Shown one piece after another: positions 29,010-38,882 of a DNA stretch of 64,000 nt. Within the stretch, counting starts at the first letter, position 1; the number at the start of each line of letters is the position of its first letter. This DNA is from Brevinematales bacterium. Lineage in GTDB: Bacteria; Spirochaetota; Brevinematia; DTOW01. Both the position numbers and the translations under genes were made by a program. The stretch lies in NCBI GenBank assembly GCA_026415355.1, contig JAOAHF010000007.1, positions 1 to 64,000 of the forward strand. The letters are read 5' to 3'. The notes under the pieces were generated by a model. It did not search any database, had not been told where the DNA came from, and saw nothing but the letters and a program-made list of their open reading frames with translations.

Positions 29010-30020
29010 ATGGTGATAGCCAAAATAGGGGATAGATCGATAACTTCAGAGGAATTTATAAACTCTTTTTTATCGCTTTTAGTAGGGTATACAACTTTTG
29101 AAAAATCAGGAAATACAAAGCTATCAAGGGATGATATTGAGAAATTTTCAAAACTTATGTTTGATATAACTCTCGAAGAGGTAATAACTAGAAATTCGAT
29201 AGTTTTGATGGCTGAAAAAAGAGGTATTGTTAATAACTTAAGTGCAAGTTCTGATATAGGTTACCTCAAAGATATTATGTCTTCGAAACTTGAACTCATA
29301 GGTGTTGGAGATTTTTCTTCTCATATATCTTTAGAAATTCTAGAAAGAATAATAAATCAAACTAATCTCATTTCAAAGTTAATTGAAAACGAATTAAAGA
29401 ACTCTGGTATTTTAGATTATGAAAAGATAAAAGAATATTATGATATCCAGTTTAAGGGATTTCTTCTACTTTCTTTTCTATTTGCATCAATACCTAAAAG
29501 TACTTCTGAGAGTGAGAAAAACGAACTTATTAATAAGATAAAAAATGATAAACCTTTTGATGTGGAGTTGTTTTATACTAACGATTTAAATAAGATAGTT
29601 TATTATTATGAGAACATAGATGTCTTTAAGTATTTTACTAGTAGTGAAGATTTTGAAAACCAAAAGATGTATAAACTGTATGATATATTGTCTCTAATAG
29701 GTATAGAACCTGAAAATATGTTGCTAGATGAAAAATTGACTAATAGTGTGATTTCTATAAGTACGGATAATAGAGAAAACTACTATAAATTTACAAGAAT
29801 AGATTATGATAAACCTAATTTCAATGATGAAATATATGAATATATGAGAAATGAGGTTTTAAACTCAATGTACGATGAAGTTTATGATAAGATGTATGAT
29901 GAATCATCTGATATTTTATCTGTGAAATATGAAGAAGAGAACTTAAAGTTATTAGAAAAAATTATAAGACCGATTTCAAAAAAGTGGTTTGAGAATTTCA
30001 GTAAGCTGAGTGATTTTTAA
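29010..30020 (+). CDS. Hypothetical protein with SurA-N-like start
   Basis: 336 residues, highly charged and helical. The first residues (M-V-I-A-K-I-G-D-R-S-I-T-S-E-E-F) resemble the opening of SurA/PpiD/PrsA chaperone domains (V-N-G-x-x-I-T-x-x-E-F). There is no signal peptide and no recognisable rotamase domain, so it may be a cytoplasmic relative. The C-terminal part has acidic Tyr/Met/Asp-rich helices. Co-transcribed with the STAS gene. I cannot assign a function. Confidence 0.55.
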   Translation: MVIAKIGDRSITSEEFINSFLSLLVGYTTFEKSGNTKLSRDDIEKFSKLMFDITLEEVITRNSIVLMAEKRGIVNNLSASSDIGYLKDIMSSKLELIGVGDFSSHISLEILERIINQTNLISKLIENELKNSGILDYEKIKEYYDIQFKGFLLLSFLFASIPKSTSESEKNELINKIKNDKPFDVELFYTNDLNKIVYYYENIDVFKYFTSSEDFENQKMYKLYDILSLIGIEPENMLLDEKLTNSVISISTDNRENYYKFTRIDYDKPNFNDEIYEYMRNEVLNSMYDEVYDKMYDESSDILSVKYEEENLKLLEKIIRPISKKWFENFSKLSDF

Positions 30021-30067
30021 ATCTTTTGATTGATCTTAAACTCATGCACGAATTTAAGATAAACAGC

Positions 30068-30097
30068 TTGAAATAAGAACTTATAAACTTATATACT
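30068..30097 (+). promoter_or_regulatory. Candidate gatC-plsY-panC promoter
   Basis: TTGAAA (30068-30073), 18 bp spacer, TATACT (30092-30097). The gatC ATG is only 9 nt downstream. A GGAG sequence sits inside that gap but would be mostly outside the transcript. Confidence 0.5.
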
Positions 30098-30106
30098 TGG
30101 AGATAT

Positions 30107-30394
30107 ATGATTACAAAAGAAGTTGTTAAGAAGGTAGCAGAACTTTCTAGATTGAGTTTTTCTGAAGAAGAGCTTGAGAAGTTTGCAGAAGAATTCAGTA
30201 ATATAGTTTCTTTTGTCGAAATGATAGGGGAACTAGATACTGAAAATATTGTCCCATCACCGTATCCTATTGACATAATAAATGAGCAAAGGGAAGATAT
30301 TGTGAAGCCAAGCGACAAAGTTGAAAATATGCTTAAAAACAGCCCGAAGAGAAAAGGTAATTTTATAGTAGTTCCGAAAGTTATACAGAAGTAG
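30107..30394 (+). CDS. gatC: Glutamyl-tRNA(Gln) amidotransferase subunit C
   Basis: 95-residue GatC, the small belt that stabilises GatA-GatB. Typical N-terminus I-T-K-E-V-V-K-K-V-A-E-L-S-R-L-S-F-S-E-E-E, then F-S-N-I-V-S-F-V-E-M-I-G-E-L-D-T, and a C-terminal F-I-V-V-P-K-V. gatA does not follow; plsY comes next after 9 bp. Confidence 0.93.
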   Translation: MITKEVVKKVAELSRLSFSEEELEKFAEEFSNIVSFVEMIGELDTENIVPSPYPIDIINEQREDIVKPSDKVENMLKNSPKRKGNFIVVPKVIQK

Positions 30395-30403
30395 GAGATT
30401 AAA

Positions 30404-31027
30404 ATGGTGTGGGATATAGTTTTTATAGTATTATCTTTTCTTTTAGGGAGTATTCCATTTGGTAAAGTAATTGCGTCGTTTAAAGGAATTGATATAACTA
30501 AAGAAGGTAGCGGAAATATTGGAGCTACTAATGTATTCAGGACAGTTGGTAAATTTTGGGGTGTTATAGTTTTGATACTTGATGCTTTGAAAGGTGCTAT
30601 ACCTACGTTCGTTGTTTGGTTGTTTTGGAAGAGTAATAACATAACATTTTTCTTACCAGAAGTTTATGTGTTTGTTGGGGTGTCTGCTATATTGGGACAT
30701 ATATTCTCTCCATTTGTTGGATTTAAGGGAGGTAAGGGGGTGGCTACTTCATTAGGTGTTTTCCTTGTTTTGACACCGGTTGGGACACTTATCGGTGCAC
30801 TCGTTTTCGGGATATTTATTCTTATCTTTAGAATAGTATCAATATCTTCGATTGCTGCTACTATATCTGTATTTTCTTACTTACTTATTTCTTCAATAAT
30901 TCAGAATAGTTTATCGAATAATTATGTTTTAATTTCAACTACCTTTCTTGTTATGTTTTTGATAATTATTAGGCATTCTTCAAATATCAAGAGACTTTTA
31001 AAAGGAGAAGAGAAAAAAATAGTATGA
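30404..31027 (+). CDS. plsY: Glycerol-3-phosphate acyltransferase PlsY
   Basis: Integral membrane enzyme transferring acyl groups from acyl-phosphate to glycerol-3-phosphate, the first step of phospholipid synthesis. 207 residues with several transmembrane helices. The three family motifs are visible: L-G-S-I-P-F-G (15-21), G-S-G-N-I-G-A-T-N-V-F-R, and G-F-K-G-G-K-G-V-A-T. The 3' end overlaps panC by 4 bp (ATGA). Confidence 0.95.
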   Translation: MVWDIVFIVLSFLLGSIPFGKVIASFKGIDITKEGSGNIGATNVFRTVGKFWGVIVLILDALKGAIPTFVVWLFWKSNNITFFLPEVYVFVGVSAILGHIFSPFVGFKGGKGVATSLGVFLVLTPVGTLIGALVFGIFILIFRIVSISSIAATISVFSYLLISSIIQNSLSNNYVLISTTFLVMFLIIIRHSSNIKRLLKGEEKKIV

Positions 31028-31872
31028 GAATAATACACAAACCAGAAGAAATTCAGAGAGAAATGATAAGTCTAAAAAAATGTAATAAAACAATAGGATT
31101 TGTGCCTACTATGGGAGCTCTACACGATGGGCACTTGTCGCTAGTTAGGCAGTCAAAAAAAGACAATGACGTTACAGTAGTTAGTATTTTCGTAAATCCA
31201 ATACAATTTGGTCCTTCGGAAGATTATGATCGTTATCCTAGGCAGTTTGATAAAGATAGGAAAATACTCGAAAAGGAAGCAGTAGATTATGTTTTTTATC
31301 CTTCTGTAGATGATATGTATCCCGATGGATTTGAAACTTATGTAAACCTTGAGAAGCTACCTAATCATCTTTGTGGACTTTCGAGGCCAGGACATTTCAA
31401 GGGAGTTGCTACTGTTGTTTCAAAACTTTTTAATATAGTTCAACCTGATAGAGCTTATTTCGGACAAAAAGATTATCAACAGGCGCAGATAATAAAAAAG
31501 ATGGTAAGAGATTTAAACTTTCCCATAGAAATTGTAATGATGCCTATAGTTAGAGAAGAAGATGGACTTGCTATGAGTTCTAGAAATGTTTATCTGTCTG
31601 ATGAAGAAAGACAAAGAGCATTGTATGTGTATAAAACACTACAGAAAGCTAGAGAAATTATCCTTTCTGGTAGCCGTGATGTAGCTGAGATAAGAAAGAC
31701 ACTTTCTAACTTTATAGAGCCATTTGTGTCAAAGGTTGATTATATAGAAATAATTGATCCTGAAACGCTTGATAGTCTTAAAGAAATACCTCAAAAGGGT
31801 AGTGTTGTAGTGGCTATAGCGGTTTTTATAGGTAGAACTAGGTTAATCGATAATGAGATAATTAGCTTGTGA
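31024..31872 (+). CDS. panC: Pantothenate synthetase
   Basis: ATP-dependent condensation of pantoate and beta-alanine. 282 residues. H-x-G-H in P-T-M-G-A-L-H-D-G-H, then V-S-I-F-V-N-P-I-Q-F-G, Y-F-G-Q-K-D-Y-Q-Q and the K-M-S-K-S-like M-S-S-R-N are all present. Third gene of the gatC-plsY-panC unit, coupled to plsY by a 4 bp overlap. panB and panD are not in the window. Confidence 0.96.
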   Translation: MRIIHKPEEIQREMISLKKCNKTIGFVPTMGALHDGHLSLVRQSKKDNDVTVVSIFVNPIQFGPSEDYDRYPRQFDKDRKILEKEAVDYVFYPSVDDMYPDGFETYVNLEKLPNHLCGLSRPGHFKGVATVVSKLFNIVQPDRAYFGQKDYQQAQIIKKMVRDLNFPIEIVMMPIVREEDGLAMSSRNVYLSDEERQRALYVYKTLQKAREIILSGSRDVAEIRKTLSNFIEPFVSKVDYIEIIDPETLDSLKEIPQKGSVVVAIAVFIGRTRLIDNEIISL

Positions 31873-31877
31873 TATGA

Positions 31878-31897
31878 GCCCCTACTTAAGTAGGGGC
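31878..31897. terminator. Perfect palindrome between convergent genes
   Basis: GCCCCTACTTAAGTAGGGGC is a perfect 20-bp palindrome 5 bp after the panC stop. It forms an 8-bp GC-rich stem with a TTAA loop. The following ATTTT is a weak T run. It most likely terminates panC and the minus-strand barrel gene. Confidence 0.65.
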
Positions 31898-31911
31898 CTA
31901 GATTTTGGTAT

Positions 31912-32562
31912 TTAGAAAGTTATAAAATACCATCCAACTAATGTTGATGATGTTATGTTGTATCCTATGCTTATTTCTCCTATATTCCCTAGGTTTATAT
32001 CTATACCACCAATGATAGTGTACCCAAATCCTGTAGATAGGCCAAAAGATGGATCAAACTCAAAGTATATGCTTAGAGGTCCTACTATGTTTAGTACAGG
32101 GGCAATTATTATGGATATTAGTAATTCTGGAGTAGATGTAATGAATGTACCTATCAAGTTGAGTTCTATTCCCAATATATCAACTGGTTTTATAAGAGTA
32201 TGATACTGTAAAGAAGCTAATATGCTCCCAATATAACCTACCTGTAAAGCTACAATGTTATACGGTAGTAGATCTGACTTACCGAAGTCATATCTAGGCA
32301 TAATCCAAGCTCCGCTCCAATTAAAACCATTACCAGATAGTGATATTGATGATAGGTTTGCTAGGATGTCGATATTGTCGGTAAAACCGTATCCAATGAC
32401 TAAATCTGCTGATACGCTATCAAATGAGGTTGGTAGATAAATAAACGGGTTCAAAGCAAACTTACCTTGTCCTGTCATTCCTACCCAAGCAGAGAAGCTA
32501 GCACTAAATCCAACCGTTCCGAGTATTGACAAAATACTCAAAACTATTATTGTTCTTTTCAT
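31912..32562 (-). CDS. Outer-membrane beta-barrel-like protein
   Basis: 216 residues. Signal peptide (MKRTIIVLSILSILGTVGFSA), then about eight alternating amphipathic strands rich in Gly, Ser and aromatics, and a C-terminal Phe (W-Y-F-I-T-F) as in BAM substrates. No named family is recognised. A strong ribosome site (AGGAGGT) precedes the ATG. A short inverted repeat lies 57 bp upstream, between this gene and thrC. Confidence 0.72.
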   Translation of the reverse strand: MKRTIIVLSILSILGTVGFSASFSAWVGMTGQGKFALNPFIYLPTSFDSVSADLVIGYGFTDNIDILANLSSISLSGNGFNWSGAWIMPRYDFGKSDLLPYNIVALQVGYIGSILASLQYHTLIKPVDILGIELNLIGTFITSTPELLISIIIAPVLNIVGPLSIYFEFDPSFGLSTGFGYTIIGGIDINLGNIGEISIGYNITSSTLVGWYFITF

Positions 32563-32617
32563 ACATACCTCCTGTTTTACGTTTTACAATCAAGTAATAT
32601 GCCAAATTGGTTGATCT

Positions 32618-32641
32618 TCTTGAATACCTTTAAATTCAAGA
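32618..32641. repeat. 8-bp inverted repeat in a divergent promoter region
   Basis: TCTTGAAT (32618-32625) and ATTCAAGA (32634-32641) are perfect inverted copies with an 8-nt spacer. It lies between the divergent barrel gene and thrC, closer to the barrel gene. The symmetry suits a dimeric repressor; a chance hairpin is also possible. Confidence 0.4.
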
Positions 32642-32821
32642 TGTTTGAAAAAATTATTTTGCTAAAAGCATATATAAAATTTTGCTCAAATGATAAGCAA
32701 CTAAAATAAAATGATGTATTTTTAGGCATTAATAGAAAGTATTGTTATGTATATGATTTAGTTAATCCTTACTAATATTATGATTTACTGAGCGTTCTAG
32801 AAAGGAATATGTAAAGACAAT

Positions 32822-32827
32822 TATAAT
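32822..32827 (+). promoter_or_regulatory. thrC -10 box (leaderless start)
   Basis: Consensus TATAAT ends 7 nt before the thrC ATG at 32835. No Shine-Dalgarno sequence fits in between, and no good -35 box is seen at 16-18 bp. Confidence 0.5.
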
Positions 32828-32834
32828 GTAGTTT

Positions 32835-33884
32835 ATGATTTGGAATGGTGTGATACAGAAATACAGGGATTTGATACCAATAATAACAGATAAAACACCA
32901 ATTGTTACCCTTTTAGAAGGAAATACGCCACTCATAAGGGCTTATAATCTCGGTAAAGAGTTAGGTATAGATTTATTCGTGAAGTATGAGGGCTTAAATC
33001 CTACTGGATCTTTCAAAGACAGAGGAATGACTGTTGCTATATCGAAAGCTTTAGAAAGAGGAGTTAAGGCTACTATATGTGCTTCGACAGGTAATACGTC
33101 TGCTTCTGCTGCTGCGTATTCTGCTAGAGCTGGTATAAGATCAATAGTTCTTATACCCAAAGGATATGTTGCAATTGGTAAATTAGCACAAGCTATGATT
33201 TATGGAGCCATAGTACTTGAGGTTGAAGGAAACTTTGATGATGCTCTAAATGTTGTTAAGGCTTCAGAAGATGAACTTGGTATTGAAATAGTAAATTCTA
33301 TAAATCCTACCAGACTTGAAGGACAAAAAACTGCTGCTTTTGAGATATGTGATGTTTTAGGTAGGGCACCTGATATTCAAGTTATGCCAGTTGGAAATGC
33401 TGGTAATATAACATCGTATTGGATGGGATATAAACAATACAAAGATATAGGGAAAATAAATTCTCTTCCCAGGATGTTTGGAATACAGGCAAGTGGGGCT
33501 GCGCCTATAGTTTATAATAGGGTTTTTGAAAAACCTGAAACTATAGCAACTGCGATAAGAATAGGTAATCCAGCAAGATGGAAAGAAGCAGTTGTTGCTA
33601 AGGATGAATCAGGTGGTAAAATAATAGATGTTACTGATGAAGAAATAATAGATGCTTATAAAAAAATAGCATCAAAAGATGGTATATTTATGGAGCCTGC
33701 ATCAGCAGCATCAGTAGCAGGGCTTATAAAGCTAGTCAAAACAGGAGATATACCGAAAGGATCTCTAGTGGTATCAATTGCTACTGGAAATGGATTAAAA
33801 GATCCAAATACAGCAATCTCAAACTTGCCTCCTACCTTTACAATAAAACCATCAATTGATGAAGTGAAGAAATTCATTTCTTGA
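32835..33884 (+). CDS. thrC: Threonine synthase
   Basis: PLP enzyme converting O-phosphohomoserine to threonine. 349 residues, the short bacterial type. The PLP lysine is K61 in N-P-T-G-S-F-K-D-R-G-M. The substrate loop S-T-G-N-T-S-A-S and a phosphate-binding G-N-A-G-N are present. No thrA or thrB is adjacent. It appears to be transcribed without a leader. Confidence 0.95.
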   Translation: MIWNGVIQKYRDLIPIITDKTPIVTLLEGNTPLIRAYNLGKELGIDLFVKYEGLNPTGSFKDRGMTVAISKALERGVKATICASTGNTSASAAAYSARAGIRSIVLIPKGYVAIGKLAQAMIYGAIVLEVEGNFDDALNVVKASEDELGIEIVNSINPTRLEGQKTAAFEICDVLGRAPDIQVMPVGNAGNITSYWMGYKQYKDIGKINSLPRMFGIQASGAAPIVYNRVFEKPETIATAIRIGNPARWKEAVVAKDESGGKIIDVTDEEIIDAYKKIASKDGIFMEPASAASVAGLIKLVKTGDIPKGSLVVSIATGNGLKDPNTAISNLPPTFTIKPSIDEVKKFIS

Positions 33885-33940
33885 AATGCTATGTTATGTA
33901 CTAATATGGGTTAAAGTATTTAAATCGCATTAGGTGAGTT

Positions 33941-34534
33941 ATGAATGATGGTATGTTTAAGTATTTTATGATATCTGTTTTGATACACACTTTTGTGATA
34001 TTTTTAGTGTTGTTTAACTGGAATGTACCCTTTCCGAAACTTAGGAATGATAGTCATAATCATGATAAGATGCTTTTACTCATAAAATTTAGCCTAGATA
34101 ACCAAAAGTTACAACAGGTTGAAGATAAAAAAAAAGGTGTTACTAAACAGACAGAAACTCATAAAGTAGTTGATGGACAAAGTGTTCAAAGTCAAAACTT
34201 AGTTGAGAATGTTAATGAGGTAACTTACGAAACTGAAAGATCAATCAAAACTGAGGGACAAATAATTCCACCTAGGATATTATCTAATCCACCTATAAAC
34301 TATCCATTATCTGCTAGAATAAAAAGGATAGAAGGTAAAGTTTCTATTGAAATTGTCATATCAACGAATGGTAGGGTGAAGGATTGTAATGTAGTACAAA
34401 GTAGTGGTAGTAGTTTATTAGATAATGAAGCTATAAAGTACGTAAAAAATATATTATTTGAACCTGCTAGAGATGAATTTGGTAATCCAATTGAGTTTAA
34501 CACCATTTACGTGGTTCATTTCGTACTCAGATAG
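33941..34534 (+). CDS. TonB-like protein
   Basis: 197 residues. An N-terminal transmembrane helix (about 6-27), a polar Lys/Gln-rich periplasmic spacer, and a C-terminal TonB domain (about 103-197): P-P-I-N-Y-P-L-S-A-R, G-K-V-S-I-E-I-V-I-S-T-N-G-R-V, S-S-G-S-S-L-L-D-N-E-A. No ExbB/ExbD genes are beside it. It would link inner-membrane energy to outer-membrane receptors. A second such gene lies at 48.8 kb. The ribosome site is GGTGAG. Confidence 0.85.
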   Translation: MNDGMFKYFMISVLIHTFVIFLVLFNWNVPFPKLRNDSHNHDKMLLLIKFSLDNQKLQQVEDKKKGVTKQTETHKVVDGQSVQSQNLVENVNEVTYETERSIKTEGQIIPPRILSNPPINYPLSARIKRIEGKVSIEIVISTNGRVKDCNVVQSSGSSLLDNEAIKYVKNILFEPARDEFGNPIEFNTIYVVHFVLR

Positions 34535-34731
34535 TTAGATTGTCAGTGATTGTTTGACAAAAATAAGGTTATATTTGAAATTGATAAAATGCATAAATGT
34601 TTTATGTAGTTAATTTTTTTACGGTTTAGTAACTTTCCTTGATGGTTTTGAAACTTATTTGCTGTGACAATAAAATTTTAGGAGTTGAATATGTTAAGAT
34701 GCTACTTAATAGGATTGTTGGTTTTAAAGCT

Positions 34732-37700
34732 TTAGTATTTACCATTTTTGTATTCTTGTAATGACTTAACCTTAAATTCTTTTTCTTTTATAGACTTTAG
34801 TGCTTCAACTGCTGCATACATTGCTGGTACAGTTGTGATCAAGGGAATTTTATATCTGATAGCTAATTTTCTAATACTTACTTCATCTTTAATAGATTTT
34901 CTTGTCCGAGTTGTATTAAATACCATTCCTATTTTGCCGTTTTTTATCTGATCTAGTAAGTCTGGTCTTCCTTCACCTATTTTTAGAACTAATTCTGATT
35001 GGACACCGTTTTGATTTAGGAAGTTGTGGGTACCGGATGTTGCGTATATTTTTACACCTATTTCTTGTAAGGATTTTGCGATATTCAATATTTTATGCTT
35101 ATCTTTATCATCTATGGTTAGTAGTACACTTTTGAGTGAAAGGTTAGTTCCTGCAGCGATTTCTGCTTTTGCATAAGCCATTGGGAATGTTTCATCTATG
35201 CCCATAACTTCACCTGTTGATTTCATTTCAGGTCCTAGTATAGGTTCAACTTCAGGGAATTTATCAAAAGGTAATACTACTTCTTTAACTGCGTAGTAGT
35301 TTAATTTTGGTTCCTTAACACCTATTTCTTTTAGAGATTGACCTAATATAACTCTTGTTGCTATTTTTGCCCAAGGTATTCCTGTTGCTTTGGATACAAA
35401 TGGGATTGTTCTAGAAGCTCTGGGGTTAGCTTCTAAAACATATACCTCTCCATCCTTGACTGCGTACTGAATGTTTATAAGTCCTATTACATTTAGTGAT
35501 TTTGCTATACTTATGGTGTATTCTTTTATTTTGTTGATTATTTTTTCTGATAATGAAAAAGGTGGTAAAACTGTAGCACTGTCACCAGAATGTACTCCTG
35601 CCTCCTCGATGTGTTCCATAATCCCAGCTATTACAACATCATTTCCATCACTTACTGCATCAACATCAATTTCTATAGCATCTTGAAGAAATTTGTCTAT
35701 TAGTATTGGTGATCCTTCTGAGACTTTTATTGCTTCTCTTGCGTATTCAAGAAATTCTTCTTCACTATATACTATATTCATTGCTCTACCACCTAATACA
35801 TATGAAGGTCTTACTAATACTGGGTATCCGAGTTCTTCGGCCATTTTTAGAGCAGATTCTATACTTGTGGAAGTTCTACTTTCTGGTTGTTTTATGTTAA
35901 GGTTGTTTAAAAGCTCTCTAAATTTTTCTCTATCTTCTGCTATGTCTATACTTTCTGCTGATGTTCCTAGAATTTTTACACCTGCTTTTCTAAGTTGGAG
36001 AGATAGTTTCAGAGGTGTTTGTCCACCAAACTGTAATATTACACCATCAGGGTTTTCTTTTTCTATTATATTCATTACATGTTCAAATGTGAGTGGTTCA
36101 AAGTATAATCTACTTGATATATCATGATCTGTAGAAACTGTTTCTGGATTTGAGTTAATCATTATAGCGTCGTAACCAATCTTCTTAGCCTCTATTGAGC
36201 AATGTACACAACAATAATCAAATTCTATACCTTGTCCTATTCTGTTAGGTCCACTTCCAAGTATAACAACTTTCTTATTTTCATTAGGAATATACTCACA
36301 CTCTTCATCATAAGTTGAATAGTAATACGGAGTTTTAGCTTCGAACTCAGCGGCACACGTATCGACTATCCTATAAGTTGGTGTGACACCTAAAGTTTTT
36401 CTGTATTCCCTTACTTCTATCTCTGTTTTGTTTGTTTTTAGTGCTATAAGATAATCTGTGATACCTATCTGCTTATAGTATTTCATTTGGTCGTAAGTTA
36501 TGTCTTCTAATTTACTGGGTATTGTTTTTTCAGCGTCTAATATTTCTCTCATATTATACAAGAACCATTTGTCTATCTTTGTATACTCGTATATTTCGTC
36601 AATTGTCATTCCTATTTCAAGGGCATCTCTAATATAGAATATTCTTTCGGGGTTTGGTTCTATTAGTTTTGAAGTAATTGTCTGTCTTATTTTGTCAGGG
36701 TTTTCTAGTAGGGTACTATCTTTTGTTAGTATTCCTTCAAAGAATTTTTTGCCAGTTTCGAGTCCAACTATTGCTTTTACAAAAGCCTCTTTGAAGCTTC
36801 TGCCGATAGCCATTGTTTCTCCGACTGACTTCATTTGAGTACCCAATACTGGTCTGGCATCTGGAAATTTCTCAAATGTAAATCTTGGCATTTTTACGAC
36901 GACGTAATCAAGAGTTGGTTCAAACGAAGCTGGAGTTTCTTTAGTTATATCGTTTGGTATTTCATCTAAGGTGTATCCGATGGCTAATTTAGCTGCTATT
37001 TTGGCAATCGGAAATCCAGTTGCCTTTGATGCTAGGGCTGAGCTTCTTGATACTCTAGGATTCATTTCTATTACCATGAAATCAAACTTTTCAGGGTTAA
37101 CTGCAAATTGTATGTTCGAGCCACCAGTTTCAACACCTATTTCTCTTATTATGGCTATTGCTGCGTCTCTTAATACTTGATATTGTTTGTCGGTAAGTGT
37201 TTGTGCTGGAGCAACAGTTATTGAATCTCCTGTATGAACTCCCATAGGATCAAAGTTTTCTATAGAGCATACTATAACGACATTGTCTTTCTTATCTCTC
37301 ATTACCTCAAACTCAAATTCTTTCCAACCTATAAGGGATTCTTCGACAAGTATCTCTCCTATCATTGAAGCTCGCAATCCTCTTTCTGCTATGACTTTAA
37401 ACTCGTCTATGTTGTATGCTATTCCACCTCCAGTGCCACCAAGTGTAAAAGCAGGTCTTATAATTACAGGAAAACCAATATTAGTTGCTACTTCAATTGC
37501 TTCTTCAAGAGAGTGTACTGCTTTACTATAGGGACACTTAAGCCCTATTTTCTCCATACTCTTTTTGAATAGTTCTCTATCTTCACCCTTCTTTATTGCT
37601 TCAACATTAGCACCTATAAGTTTAACTTTATATTTGTCAAGTATTCCTTCTTCGTAAAGCTTGACTGTTAGGTTTAGAGCAGTTTGTCCTCCCAGCGTAG

Positions 37701-37962
37701 GTAATAGAGCATCAGGTCTTTCTTTGTCTATTATTTTTTCAATAAATTCAACTGTAAGAGGTTCAATGTATGTTACGTCTGCTATTTCAGGATCAGTCAT
37801 AATTGTTGCGGGATTCGAGTTTACTAGTATTACTTTAAAACCTTCTTCCTTAAGAGCTTTACAAGCCTGAGAACCAGAGTAATCAAATTCACATGCTTGA
37901 CCTATAACAATAGGTCCTGAACCAATAACTAAAATACTGTTTATATCCTTTCTCTTTGGCAT
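34732..37962 (-). CDS. carB: Carbamoyl-phosphate synthase large subunit
   Basis: 1076 residues, full length. Makes carbamoyl phosphate for pyrimidines and arginine using ammonia from CarA. Two homologous ATP-grasp halves begin with [13 protein letters not shown] and [14 protein letters not shown]. The allosteric MGS-like domain is C-terminal ([11 protein letters not shown]). carA is not adjacent. A GGAAG ribosome site precedes the ATG. Confidence 0.97.
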   Translation of the reverse strand: MPKRKDINSILVIGSGPIVIGQACEFDYSGSQACKALKEEGFKVILVNSNPATIMTDPEIADVTYIEPLTVEFIEKIIDKERPDALLPTLGGQTALNLTVKLYEEGILDKYKVKLIGANVEAIKKGEDRELFKKSMEKIGLKCPYSKAVHSLEEAIEVATNIGFPVIIRPAFTLGGTGGGIAYNIDEFKVIAERGLRASMIGEILVEESLIGWKEFEFEVMRDKKDNVVIVCSIENFDPMGVHTGDSITVAPAQTLTDKQYQVLRDAAIAIIREIGVETGGSNIQFAVNPEKFDFMVIEMNPRVSRSSALASKATGFPIAKIAAKLAIGYTLDEIPNDITKETPASFEPTLDYVVVKMPRFTFEKFPDARPVLGTQMKSVGETMAIGRSFKEAFVKAIVGLETGKKFFEGILTKDSTLLENPDKIRQTITSKLIEPNPERIFYIRDALEIGMTIDEIYEYTKIDKWFLYNMREILDAEKTIPSKLEDITYDQMKYYKQIGITDYLIALKTNKTEIEVREYRKTLGVTPTYRIVDTCAAEFEAKTPYYYSTYDEECEYIPNENKKVVILGSGPNRIGQGIEFDYCCVHCSIEAKKIGYDAIMINSNPETVSTDHDISSRLYFEPLTFEHVMNIIEKENPDGVILQFGGQTPLKLSLQLRKAGVKILGTSAESIDIAEDREKFRELLNNLNIKQPESRTSTSIESALKMAEELGYPVLVRPSYVLGGRAMNIVYSEEEFLEYAREAIKVSEGSPILIDKFLQDAIEIDVDAVSDGNDVVIAGIMEHIEEAGVHSGDSATVLPPFSLSEKIINKIKEYTISIAKSLNVIGLINIQYAVKDGEVYVLEANPRASRTIPFVSKATGIPWAKIATRVILGQSLKEIGVKEPKLNYYAVKEVVLPFDKFPEVEPILGPEMKSTGEVMGIDETFPMAYAKAEIAAGTNLSLKSVLLTIDDKDKHKILNIAKSLQEIGVKIYATSGTHNFLNQNGVQSELVLKIGEGRPDLLDQIKNGKIGMVFNTTRTRKSIKDEVSIRKLAIRYKIPLITTVPAMYAAVEALKSIKEKEFKVKSLQEYKNGKY

Positions 37963-38123
37963 AAAATCTTCCGAAACTTCATTGAATTATAAATATGAGG
38001 TTTTTGTGCTTTCATTTTGTGAATAAAACTATACAACAAATTTTCAGATAGTCTTTTGTATTCCCAATTTGAAGTATTGACGTAAACAAACTTAAAATAT
38101 ACCAAAATTTGGAGGTTTTGGAT

Positions 38124-38882
38124 ATGAGAAGATGTCTAATAGCAGGTAACTGGAAGATGAATAAAACTGTTTCTGAAGCTGTTACTTTGGCGAGAGGGCT
38201 TGTTGAAAACTTAAAGGATGTAAAAGATAGAGATATTCTCATTTGTCCTCCTTTTACGGCACTTTATCCTGTTTATGAAGTTATAAAAGAAACTAATATA
38301 AAACTAGGAGCGCAAGATGTATTTTACGAGGATAGCGGTGCATATACTGGTGAAATATCTCCTTTAATGCTTAAGGATGTTGGGTGTGAATATGTTATAA
38401 TAGGTCATAGTGAAAGAAGGCATATAATTAAAGAGACTGATGAGTTGATAAACAAGAAAGTTAAAGCTTCATTGAAGCATAATCTTAAGGTTATACTTTG
38501 TGTTGGAGAATTACTTGAAGAAAGAGAATATGGTAAAACACTAGATGTTGTCAGGGAGCAAACTATTAGAGGACTTGAGGGAGTTAGCTCTGAAGAAATA
38601 AAGAATGTAGTTATAGCTTACGAACCTGTGTGGGCTATCGGAACTGGTAAGACAGCAAAACCTGAAGATGCTCAAGAAGTACAACAATACATAAGACAAT
38701 TATTAGCGCAAATGTATTCAAAAGAAATAGCTAACAATATCATAATACAGTATGGTGGTAGTGTGAAAGCTTCAAATATAGATGACCTTATGGCAATGCC
38801 AGACATCGATGGAGCGCTAGTTGGTGGTGCGTCATTAAACCTTGATGAATTTACGAGAATAATTAGGTTTATTCAGAAATAG
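38124..38882 (+). CDS. tpiA: Triosephosphate isomerase
   Basis: Interconverts DHAP and glyceraldehyde-3-phosphate. 252 residues from the ATG at 38124, which follows GGAGG; an upstream TTG at 38109 overlaps that ribosome site. Active-site residues: N9 and K11 (A-G-N-W-K-M-N), His in I-G-H-S-E-R-R, and Glu in A-Y-E-P-V-W-A-I-G-T-G. G-G-S-V-K near the end binds phosphate. Its stop directly abuts the stop of the convergent cNMP/TPR gene. Confidence 0.97.
   Translation: MRRCLIAGNWKMNKTVSEAVTLARGLVENLKDVKDRDILICPPFTALYPVYEVIKETNIKLGAQDVFYEDSGAYTGEISPLMLKDVGCEYVIIGHSERRHIIKETDELINKKVKASLKHNLKVILCVGELLEEREYGKTLDVVREQTIRGLEGVSSEEIKNVVIAYEPVWAIGTGKTAKPEDAQEVQQYIRQLLAQMYSKEIANNIIIQYGGSVKASNIDDLMAMPDIDGALVGGASLNLDEFTRIIRFIQK

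Noticed and set aside
31878-31897. Perfect 20-bp palindrome as a repressor operator
   Set aside because: Its place between two convergent gene ends and its GC-rich stem fit a terminator better than an operator.
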